This document shows positions 23,995 to 32,140 of a stretch of 34,584 nucleotides of DNA, piece after piece. This stretch comes from an uncultured Ruminococcus sp. (GTDB taxonomy: Bacteria > Bacillota > Clostridia > Oscillospirales > Ruminococcaceae). The notes under the pieces are model-generated. The model worked only from the letters and a program-made list of their open reading frames with translations. It did not search any database and was not told the DNA's origin. Each line of letters opens with the position of its first letter. The stretch's first letter is position 1. The DNA is taken from the NCBI GenBank assembly GCA_902776945.1, contig CACYSH010000042.1:1-34584 (forward strand). The letters run 5' to 3'. Both the position numbers and the translations under genes were made by a program.

Positions 23995-24933
23995 TTACAG
24001 CAGATACAGTACCACAAGTCCCGCCGCCGTCTGGAGCAGCGTGAACTTTATAACTACCTCTGTATCGCTCATACCGAGCTTTTTGCGCCAGTGGTCGTGA
24101 ATGGGTGTGCGGATATTCTCCATAAAATTCTTTACCTTGAGGAAACGCCTTACCGAGAGCTTCAGCAGTCCCAGTCCGCCGTCAATGATTATCATTGAAG
24201 CAAAGATGATGAACAGGAACGGGTCATTGCTTTGCAGCGAGATAATGGCGAGGAACACGCCCAGCGCCCTTGAACCAGCATCGCCCATGAGCATTTTGCT
24301 GGGCGAGCAGTTGAACCACAGGTAAGCCATAAGCACCATAAGCATAATATCCGAAACGAGCTTGACGTTCGAGGGCAGACCGTGCATGATGAACAGAACG
24401 ATCGTACTCATGGTGAGCATTGCACACTCTCCGTCCACGCCGTCGCAGCAGTTGGTGACGTTTATGCTTGTCCATACGAGTATCATGCAGAGTATGCCGA
24501 ACACGACGGGGTTCATGTTAAATTCGCCGTCATATATAATTAATATCGGCTTGTTATGATACATGAAGTTTGCGGTAACTCCTGCGGTGATAACGAGGTC
24601 GAGCAGACCCTTTTTCAGTTCGCCCCAGGGCTTTTTTGCAGCGTCGTCGAAGAAACCCGTAAGCATTGCCGCGTAGATAAGCACCATATTTATCGCCATT
24701 TCGGCGTTGAACGGGATCATGAGTGCCGCGCAGAGAACGAACACGGTCATCATGATAATGCCTGCGCCGCGTGGTTTGCCCTTGCTGAGTTCTCCGTTTA
24801 CGGCTAATTCGCGTCCCTGATCTCTCGGCAGCAGATTCATTAAATATTTAAGTGAGAAGAAGCTGATAAGAAAAGTAGCGCAGAACAGAACAGGCAGTAA
24901 AGCGCGTGAGTTTGAAAGAAATTTATAGAGCAT
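23995..24933 (-). CDS. MraY-like phospho-sugar undecaprenyl transferase (GT4 family)
   Basis: A 312-residue polytopic membrane protein of the MraY/WecA superfamily. Catalytic motifs: F-D96-D97 in GFFDDAAK, N161-x2-D164-G-x-D167-G, G-D218-AGS, and the cytoplasmic loop PIHDHWRKK (278-286). MraY normally has three consecutive His there; the middle one is Asp280. The sequence is closest to MraY (phospho-MurNAc-pentapeptide transferase). The variant loop and the location beside pssA/psd rather than in a mur/fts cluster leave open a second MraY copy or another sugar substrate. The ATG at 24933 follows GGGGGT. Confidence 0.85.
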   Translation of the reverse strand: MLYKFLSNSRALLPVLFCATFLISFFSLKYLMNLLPRDQGRELAVNGELSKGKPRGAGIIMMTVFVLCAALMIPFNAEMAINMVLIYAAMLTGFFDDAAKKPWGELKKGLLDLVITAGVTANFMYHNKPILIIYDGEFNMNPVVFGILCMILVWTSINVTNCCDGVDGECAMLTMSTIVLFIMHGLPSNVKLVSDIMLMVLMAYLWFNCSPSKMLMGDAGSRALGVFLAIISLQSNDPFLFIIFASMIIIDGGLGLLKLSVRRFLKVKNFMENIRTPIHDHWRKKLGMSDTEVVIKFTLLQTAAGLVVLYLL

Positions 24934-25036
24934 ATAACGACCCCCTTAAATAATAAGCATAAAAACAAACAAAGAAAGGCTAATGGCAGCAGACAGGATA
25001 CGGAGTTTAAGCGTCTGTGCGCCGGCGAGGGGACAG

Positions 25037-25099
25037 CAGCACTATCAAACCGTGAGGAAAGTGCAGACCGCACTCTGCCCCACGGGGAAGAAAGTGCTG
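25037..25099. ncRNA. Possible structured RNA or palindromic element
   Basis: Three nested stems: CAGCACT/AGTGCTG (25037-25043 with 25093-25099), CCGTG/CACGG (25050-25054 with 25081-25085) and AGTGC/GCACT (25060-25064 with 25070-25074). It lies upstream of the MraY-like gene on the minus strand. The segment GAGGAAAGTGC resembles the start of RNase P RNA, but other RNase P regions are not visible. Strand and role are uncertain. Confidence 0.25.
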
Positions 25100-25202
25100 T
25101 ACCCACAGTTTGCTCGTTCGCTCCGCTCACTTCGCACAAAGGAAGGCAGCCGCACGCGGGTTCTGCTGGTCGGTAAGATTGTCGGGCGTGCGGCTGATTT
25201 TA

Positions 25203-25270
25203 ATGGGGGCGCTGCCCCCAAGCCCCCGCAAGGGGCGAAGCCCCTTGACCCCGGTTCCGCTTCGCGGGTT
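25203..25270. repeat. Triple GC-rich hairpin block after the Nudix gene
   Basis: Three consecutive hairpins: GGGGGC-GCT-GCCCCC, AAGGGGC-GAA-GCCCCTT and CCGC-TTC-GCGG. It abuts the stop codon of the Nudix gene and could stop its transcript, although no T-run follows on the minus strand. Confidence 0.7.
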
Positions 25271-25813
25271 TTACTTTGTGCTGTTTTTCAGCACTTCGTA
25301 TTTCAAAATCGCCGCCTGCGTTTTCGCATCGGGCAATTCCCCTTCAAGCGCCATTTTCAACACCTTATCATACGGCAGCTTTATCACATCAAGAAACTCC
25401 TCTTCATCAAGATGCTGACTGCCGAAATGCAGACCCTTAGCCACATACATATAAATGATCTCGCTGTCATAAGCCACCGTAGGATAAATACACCCCAGAT
25501 ACTCAAAGCTGTCCGCAGCAGCCCCTGTTTCTTCTTTAAGCTCCCTGATACCGCAGGTGCGGCTGTCCTCGCCGTATTCGAGCTTTCCAGCAGGCAGCTC
25601 ATAAAGCGCCTTCATGAAAGGATAACGGAACTGCTTCACCATGTAGACGTTCCCCTCGTCGTCTATCGGCAGGATACACACGCCGCCCGGGTGCTTTATC
25701 AGCTCGCGCACGGTCTTTACGCCGTTATCAAGCTCCACATTGTCAACGTAGAGCTTCACCACCTTGCCGTCGAATTTAAGCTCGCTGTCAAGAGTTTTTT
25801 CCTCGCTGTACAT
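25271..25813 (-). CDS. Nudix hydrolase, ADP-ribose pyrophosphatase type
   Basis: A 180-residue cytoplasmic hydrolase. The Nudix box runs from Gly76 to Ala98 with Glu82, Arg90-Glu91, Glu94-Glu95 and Gly97 all in place, and a Pro shortly after it (YPTVAYDSE) fits the ADP-ribose pyrophosphatase branch. The start at 25813 is set by GGAGG, which lies in the last codons of yfhO; the genes are four bases apart and must share a transcript. Substrate specificity is inferred from family resemblance. Confidence 0.92.
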   Translation of the reverse strand: MYSEEKTLDSELKFDGKVVKLYVDNVELDNGVKTVRELIKHPGGVCILPIDDEGNVYMVKQFRYPFMKALYELPAGKLEYGEDSRTCGIRELKEETGAAADSFEYLGCIYPTVAYDSEIIYMYVAKGLHFGSQHLDEEEFLDVIKLPYDKVLKMALEGELPDAKTQAAILKYEVLKNSTK

Positions 25814-25817
25814 ACGT

Positions 25818-28433
25818 TTATACCTCCGGTTCGTCGGAATGCGGCTCGTCGTCATCGAAGAGCGCACCGAGTTCTTCATCATCGTTATCGTTATCGCCGT
25901 CGTTGTCGTAACGGATCTCTCCCGAGACAAATCCGTCCCCGCCGCTTTCGCTGTCGTTGTCGGCGGCTTTTTCGGATTCCTCCGCTGCCGCCGCAGCGAC
26001 CGCCGCTTTTTTCCTCTTTTTATCAATAACAAGTATTACTGCAAGATAGATCACAAACAGACCCGCTCCCGCAGCGGACGCTATCTTGCCCTCGCGCAGC
26101 CACGCCGTTTTGTAGGAGAAATGAATGCTGTTGTCTCCTGCGGGGCATACGACCGCCATAAGACCGAAATTGACCTTTTCTATCTTGGCGGGAACGCCGT
26201 TTACCTCCGCCGTCCAGCCGTCGGCATACGGCACCGAGAAGAACACAAGGCTTTCTTTGTCAAGGTCGATAGCCGCGTCAAAGCCGTTCGTGTCGTGGCT
26301 GAAACGGTAACAGCAGTTCCTGCGCTTGCTGCACGAAGCCCTTATGAATTGCAGGTCGTCGGGATTGGTGTTCTCGTCGAACTCGGTCATAAAGCTGCGG
26401 AATTTCTCGATCTGCTCGTCGGTAAGCACAACGGCTTCAAGCATTACGTTCGGGCGCTTTGTCTCTGTTGTCTTGTCGATAACGCTCTTGGTGGTGTAGG
26501 TGTCGTAGGCGTAGCCCATTGGTATCCAGTACTGGTTTTCGAAGATGTGGAAATCGTTCTGCGTGTCGAGGTACTGGAAGCCCACAAGGTCGTTCACCGT
26601 TTCGGGCGGGTCGAGCCTGTCCTGCTCGTCGCCCACGCGCTTGAAGTAGTACCTTACCGAGAGCATACTCCTCAGCGCGTAGAGTTTAGGCTCCATGCGC
26701 GAGGCAACGTCGCGGGTCTGTCCTATCGAGGTGTAGAAGTCCATTATCGAAGGGCTTACCACGCTGTTGAAATTCCTCATCGAGGAAAGCCCCCAGAAAA
26801 GACACCAGTTATCAACGCTTTCCGATGTGTCAATGCGGAAGAACGTGTTTTCGGGGTGCAGATGATTTACGTCGTTCATTTTGTCGAGCTTGTCCATATC
26901 GAGGTTTTCTCTGCCGTTAATGGCGTACTCGATATAGTCCTCGTGTCCGCCGTCCTGAACCGCGCCGAAGTTCACGCCCGCGAACATCGTCAGTATGCAG
27001 GAAACCGCCGTCACGCCCGCTACTATCTTCTTGAAATAGCCCTGTTTCGGCAGCAGATAGATTATGATACCCATAATGGCGGCAAGCACCACCGTAACAA
27101 TGACCTGTATCTTGTAAAGGTCGGCATACTGGTAATTCTGACCGAACTTTACCTTGCCGTCGATAACGCGGGGCAGCAGACCGATAAGCAGGAACGAACA
27201 GCCAACCGCCGTTGCGAAGATATACCCGAGTTTCAGTTTATCGGGCTGCTCGTCAAGGAGCTTGGCGGTCATCATCGCCATAATGAGTATCGGCATGAAG
27301 TACCATCGGGCGTAATAGCTGCTGTTGAGCGCCACAAACGCCGAATTGAACCACGGAATGCACATCATAACGGCGCTTGCGATAACGAGCCGCACGGCAA
27401 AATCTGCTTTTTTCGAACGGTGCTTGTCCCTGATATAGGCAACAACGCCCGTCATGCCGAAGAGCGGCATATACCCCGCGATAGAAGCCCACCGCGCATT
27501 GTCCGACTTTAAAATATTAACACGCGCAGGCATATCGGACATCATGAAGAACGCCTGTATTATACGCGGAATGCGCACGCTTTCGCCGTAGAAAAGCATA
27601 TCGTTTCCGTAAAGCCTGCCGTTAAGACGGGGATTTTTCAGCACATCGTAGACCGCAGGCAGAAGTATCACGCCCGAAAGCGCCACGCCGATAACGGCTT
27701 CAATACCGAGTGTTATGAATATCGGCACATCTATATAGAACTCCCTGTCCATGCAGCGGATAAAGAAGTAGATCACCACAAAGACGACCTCGCAGACGAA
27801 GAAGAAGTAGCTCACCGACGCGCATATTGCCACGCTTATCGCGAACACTCCGCGCCGCCTGTCCTGCGTGTGCTGTTCAAAGGCGAGCAGCAGCATCGGG
27901 AAGAACGCCGTAACATCGTGGAAGTGGTTGAAGAATACATTATATACCTGAAAGCCCGAAAATGCGTAAAGAAGTCCGCCGACACAGCAAGCCTCCCAGC
28001 CCCTGACAAAGCGGCGGATATAGGCGCAGGCGGTCACGGCGGCAATGGCTGTTTTCAGCGAGAGCAGCCACGGCAGAAGATACTTTACATCTTCAAGCGG
28101 GAAGAGCGTAGTCAGCCAGAAGAACGGGCTGCCCAAGAGATAGAACGAATACGAGCCGATGAAGCTCGACCCGAGATCGGTTCCCCAGTCCCAGCCGAAG
28201 TTGCCGTTTCGCACCATTTCGTTAGCGTGGAAATAGAACATTTCCTGCTGCGAATTGAAATCGCCGTAGTAAAGAAATATGCCGCCGTTTTTCGCCATAG
28301 TCGGCAGGAACGCCGCCAGCATACCGAAAAACGATACCGTGAACAGCAGCAGATACCATGCTGTGCCGCTAAGACGGCGGCGGGGATTTAAGCCTTTATT
28401 GTTTTTTGCCGTAAGGACGGCTGAGTTTTCCAT
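25818..28433 (-). CDS. YfhO-family multi-spanning membrane protein
   Basis: An 871-residue protein with about a dozen membrane segments. The N-terminal half has the YfhO features: a conserved first outside loop YYGDFNSQQ, then GWDWGTDLGSSFIGSYSFY. An outside domain (about 540-770) is followed by a last membrane helix and an Asp/Glu-rich cytoplasmic tail (EELGALFDDDEP). The family belongs to the GT-C glycosyltransferase-like proteins; Bacillus YfhO is needed to glycosylate lipoteichoic acid, so a role in cell-envelope sugar transfer is likely. The start at 28433 uses a GGTGGT site. First gene of the operon with the Nudix gene. Confidence 0.9.
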   Translation of the reverse strand: MENSAVLTAKNNKGLNPRRRLSGTAWYLLLFTVSFFGMLAAFLPTMAKNGGIFLYYGDFNSQQEMFYFHANEMVRNGNFGWDWGTDLGSSFIGSYSFYLLGSPFFWLTTLFPLEDVKYLLPWLLSLKTAIAAVTACAYIRRFVRGWEACCVGGLLYAFSGFQVYNVFFNHFHDVTAFFPMLLLAFEQHTQDRRRGVFAISVAICASVSYFFFVCEVVFVVIYFFIRCMDREFYIDVPIFITLGIEAVIGVALSGVILLPAVYDVLKNPRLNGRLYGNDMLFYGESVRIPRIIQAFFMMSDMPARVNILKSDNARWASIAGYMPLFGMTGVVAYIRDKHRSKKADFAVRLVIASAVMMCIPWFNSAFVALNSSYYARWYFMPILIMAMMTAKLLDEQPDKLKLGYIFATAVGCSFLLIGLLPRVIDGKVKFGQNYQYADLYKIQVIVTVVLAAIMGIIIYLLPKQGYFKKIVAGVTAVSCILTMFAGVNFGAVQDGGHEDYIEYAINGRENLDMDKLDKMNDVNHLHPENTFFRIDTSESVDNWCLFWGLSSMRNFNSVVSPSIMDFYTSIGQTRDVASRMEPKLYALRSMLSVRYYFKRVGDEQDRLDPPETVNDLVGFQYLDTQNDFHIFENQYWIPMGYAYDTYTTKSVIDKTTETKRPNVMLEAVVLTDEQIEKFRSFMTEFDENTNPDDLQFIRASCSKRRNCCYRFSHDTNGFDAAIDLDKESLVFFSVPYADGWTAEVNGVPAKIEKVNFGLMAVVCPAGDNSIHFSYKTAWLREGKIASAAGAGLFVIYLAVILVIDKKRKKAAVAAAAAEESEKAADNDSESGGDGFVSGEIRYDNDGDNDNDDEELGALFDDDEPHSDEPEV

Positions 28434-28508
28434 TTTTGGGAGACCACCCTTTCGAGCCGCGTACCGTACAGGATCGGGGAGCGGCGGTAAAATACACATA
28501 CTGTATTT

Positions 28509-28537
28509 ATTATATCACAGTAAGGCGGCAAAATCAA
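28509..28537 (-). promoter_or_regulatory. Promoter of yfhO-like operon
   Basis: TTGATT (28532-28537), 17-base spacer, TATAAT (28509-28514), reading left, about 70 bases before the start codon. Confidence 0.75.
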
Positions 28538-28572
28538 GAGTAAGACATAAATAATTTATAATATGGGCGTGA

Positions 28573-28601
28573 TTGACAAATCGGTAAAAATGGATTATAA
28601 T
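28573..28601 (+). promoter_or_regulatory. Consensus promoter facing the DUF6062 gene
   Basis: Perfect TTGACA (28573-28578), 17-base spacer, TATAAT (28596-28601), 35 bp from the divergent yfhO -35. The next gene on this strand begins 480 bases downstream, beyond a repeat cassette. Confidence 0.85.
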
Positions 28602-28609
28602 TAATATAG

Positions 28610-29051
28610 TATAAATGAGTAATTGTAATAGTTAATAGTGAAGAGTGAATAGTGAATAGTTGGCACGAACTGCGTTCGTGCAGGTATCGCCTTCGGCGAT
28701 GTATTATGCGGAGGCGGCACGAGCAAAGCTCGTGCAAGCCCCGCACTTATATTTGCTAATCTGTGGTACACACTGACGAGCGAAGCGAGTCAATGCGCTG
28801 CTGCATGAACGGCACAAACGCAGTTTGTGCATTCATGCCATCGCAGTGCAACGTCCGCAAAGCGGACTCCATAACTATTCACTATTAGACTTCCTCGGAA
28901 ACTAGAGGTAAGAAGCTAGAAACTAGAAGTTCGCGAATCTCACTTTGTTTGTAAAATCAATAGAAAGCGATAATTTCGATCTTCTAACCTCTAGCCTCTA
29001 ATGTCTAGTTTCCGAGGAAGTCTATTATCTTTAAGCAAACGCTCATTTATA
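28610..29051. repeat. TAAATGAGC-bounded cassette, copy 3 (composite)
   Basis: Inverted ends TATAAATGAG (28610-28619) and CTCATTTATA (29042-29051) enclose 440 bp of other repeats and no gene. There is an AGTGAAT-bounded element (28626-28884) with hairpins GCACGAAC-TGC-GTTCGTGC (28663-28681), GCACGAGC-AAA-GCTCGTGC (28717-28735), GCACAAAC-GCA-GTTTGTGC (28812-28830) and GTCCGC-AAA-GCGGAC. A 139-bp inverted repeat (28886-29024) follows. The block lies between a consensus promoter and the DUF6062 gene. Confidence 0.8.
28886..29024. repeat. 139-bp inverted repeat with TAGACTTCCTCGG ends
   Basis: 21-bp perfect inverted ends (28886-28906 and 29004-29024), then a second inner pair CTAGAGGTAAGAAG/CTTCTAACCTCTAG with one mismatch. 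The centre is AT-rich. The size and ends resemble a miniature inverted-repeat transposable element; only one copy is in the window. Confidence 0.8.
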
Positions 29052-29082
29052 GTCTGTATCTTTATTTTTGGGAGGTCTGACA

Positions 29083-29778
29083 ATGAGAGAAAGCATACTT
29101 ACCATACCAATAAACGAGGTCTTTGAGAAAAAATGCGGCTGCCCGATGTGCGCCATGCGCGACGAACTCGAACAGCACAGCGTGGAATACATAATGGGCG
29201 CGGCAATGATGGAACCCGAAGTCCGCATAGAGACCAACAAAGCGGGCTTCTGCAAGGAGCATTTCGAACAGATGAGAGCCTGCAAGAACCGCCTGTCCCT
29301 CGCGCTTATGCTCCAGTCGCATTTGCAGGAGCTTCAAAAGACAGTCTTCACCGAGAAAAAACTGCTCGAAACAAAGGACGGCAAGGCAAAGCGCACGACC
29401 GAAAAGGTCGGCAGGATAGTGAACGACTGCTTTGTCTGCAATAAGATAGAATGGGCGCTCTCGCGGCAGGTCTCGAATATGTTCGACTTGTATGCGCGGG
29501 AAACGGAGTTCCGTCAGCTGTACGCCGCGCAGGAGAATCTCTGCCTGCCGCATTACAAAATACTGATGTCTCAGGCGGAAACGGGGCTTGACAAGAAATA
29601 CCGCGACGAGTTCCGCGATACGTCGCTTAGGCTCGTTAAGAACTATCTTGACGAGCTTGAAAAGGACATCTCGCACTACTGCAAGATGTACGACTACCGC
29701 AACACGGGCAAGAACGCCGACTGGGGCAATTCGAAGGATTCTATCGAGAGGGCTATCAAGTTTCTTACGACGAGGTGA
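29083..29778 (+). CDS. DUF6062-type protein with two Cys/His zinc-site candidates
   Basis: A 231-residue soluble helical protein resembling the clostridial DUF6062 family, function unknown. The N-terminus MRESILTIPINEVFEKKCGCP is typical. Two similar sets of putative metal ligands are visible: C20-x2-C23 with C57-x2-H60, and C116-x2-C119 with C154-x2-H157, suggesting an internal duplication with two zinc sites. The ATG at 29083 follows GGGAGG seven bases upstream (a TTG at 29068 is rejected). It has a terminator of its own and lies just before guaB. Confidence 0.8.
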   Translation: MRESILTIPINEVFEKKCGCPMCAMRDELEQHSVEYIMGAAMMEPEVRIETNKAGFCKEHFEQMRACKNRLSLALMLQSHLQELQKTVFTEKKLLETKDGKAKRTTEKVGRIVNDCFVCNKIEWALSRQVSNMFDLYARETEFRQLYAAQENLCLPHYKILMSQAETGLDKKYRDEFRDTSLRLVKNYLDELEKDISHYCKMYDYRNTGKNADWGNSKDSIERAIKFLTTR

Positions 29779-29783
29779 ATTTA

Positions 29784-29811
29784 GCGGCGGGGCTTAGGCT
29801 CCGCCGTTTTT
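29784..29811 (+). terminator. Intrinsic terminator of the DUF6062 gene
   Basis: Stem GGCGGGGC/GGCTCCGCC with a short loop, followed by GTTTTT, a few bases after the stop. Confidence 0.85.
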
Positions 29812-29847
29812 GATTATTTTTATCACAAAATTTTTATAAAATATACA

Positions 29848-29876
29848 TTGACTTTTACAGAGAAAAAGAGTATAAT
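29848..29876 (+). promoter_or_regulatory. Promoter of guaB
   Basis: TTGACT (29848-29853), 17-base spacer, TATAAT (29871-29876). The leader of about 50 bases has no purine-riboswitch core. Confidence 0.85.
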
Positions 29877-29887
29877 TTTCAGAATAA

Positions 29888-31408
<1,521 letters not shown>

Positions 31409-31477
31409 AGAAGATAGTAAGATAAAAGATAATAGTAGATAAAAGATATTTTTTGGATCTATCAAAAATGATTTTTT

Positions 31478-31509
31478 CCCCGAGGGTTTGTGCCTTCGGG
31501 GGAATTTTT
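31478..31509 (+). terminator. Intrinsic terminator of guaB
   Basis: Nine-pair stem CCCCGAGGG/CCTTCGGGG with a six-base loop, then GAATTTTT. It follows a GATAAAAGATA short repeat. Confidence 0.85.
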
Positions 31510-31516
31510 CATATAT

Positions 31517-31595
31517 GTAGGGGCGCACCTATGTGTGCGCCCGTTTTATTGCAAATTTGAGATATTCGCGGGCGCTCACGCAGGAGCGCCCCTAC
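31517..31595. repeat. Inverted pair of GTAGGGGCGC palindromic repeats
   Basis: Unit at 31517-31542 and an inverted relative at 31570-31595, 27 bp apart. In the second, GCGCAC/GTGCGC has changed to GCGCTC/GAGCGC on both sides of its stem, a compensating change. The last bases CTAC supply the stop codon of the small minus-strand gene. Confidence 0.8.
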
Positions 31596-31783
31596 ATTTC
31601 TTCAATTATTTCAATTTTCTCTATCTCGCTTGCAAGAATTTCCGTTTTGCCTATCACGAGAATGTCGTCGTTTGTGTCTATCTCACAGGCGGGGGAACAT
31701 CGCCTGACAATACCGATGTACGTCCTGCCGTCCTTGCATTTTACGGACACGTTTTTGCCGTCGAATGGGTAAATGTTTATCAT
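31592..31783 (-). CDS. 63-residue hypothetical protein, possibly Sm-like
   Basis: A small basic-to-acidic protein with a run of short strands (KNVSVKCKDGRTYIGIV, DDILVIGKTEILASEIEKIEII). The pattern VxCKDGRxxxGxV followed by a C-terminal EIEKIEI strand recalls the Sm/LSm barrel, but this is only a resemblance. Support for a real gene: AAAGGAG ten bases before the ATG at 31783 and a promoter at 31818-31846. The TAG stop lies in the edge of a dispersed repeat, so the C-terminus may have been trimmed. Function unknown. Confidence 0.7.
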   Translation of the reverse strand: MINIYPFDGKNVSVKCKDGRTYIGIVRRCSPACEIDTNDDILVIGKTEILASEIEKIEIIEEM

Positions 31784-31817
31784 GCGGGGTCAGCTCCTTT
31801 GGAATGGGTCATACATT

Positions 31818-31846
31818 ATTATATATCTTTCTGCGGGGAAAGTCAA
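31818..31846 (-). promoter_or_regulatory. Promoter of the 63-residue gene
   Basis: TTGACT (31841-31846), 17-base spacer, TATAAT (31818-31823), reading left; leader about 28 bases. Confidence 0.8.
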
Positions 31847-31956
31847 GAGGGTTCGGAATTAACAGACCGGAACGCCTTTCTACCATACATTAACAAATCC
31901 GGAAGCCTGCGGCACTCAAATTCCCGCAAAAAAAGAAAAAAATTTATTAAAAGGTA

Positions 31957-31985
31957 TTTACAAACGCAAAGATAAGTGATATAAT
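31957..31985 (+). promoter_or_regulatory. Promoter of pyruvate:ferredoxin oxidoreductase
   Basis: TTTACA (31957-31962), 17-base spacer, TATAAT (31980-31985). The leader of about 150 bases holds a perfect hairpin AGGGAT-N5-ATCCCT (32097-32113) but no riboswitch I can name. No gene is seen from 31847 to 32140. Confidence 0.75.
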
Positions 31986-32140
31986 TAGATTAATATGGTG
32001 TGGGTGCGCCCATGCCATGCCTGCAATAGTCAGTCAGGCGTAAAATGCGGGGCTTCGTAGTTCTAAATGGTTTTATACGCGGCTTCGTCAAAATCAAGGG
32101 ATCTGCTATCCCTAAAATCCGGAAAGGAATGATTTTTTTT

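Noticed and set aside
25037..25099. RNase P RNA
   Set aside because: Only a GAGGAAAG-like stretch matches; the remaining conserved regions and the 350-400 base length are not seen.
25764..27512. Long plus-strand frame opposite yfhO
   Set aside because: Antisense to a well supported membrane protein, with no ribosome site and Arg/His/Val-rich composition typical of shadows.
28434..29082. A gene in the 650-bp gap before the DUF6062 gene
   Set aside because: All frames are short, cross palindromic repeats and lack ribosome sites.
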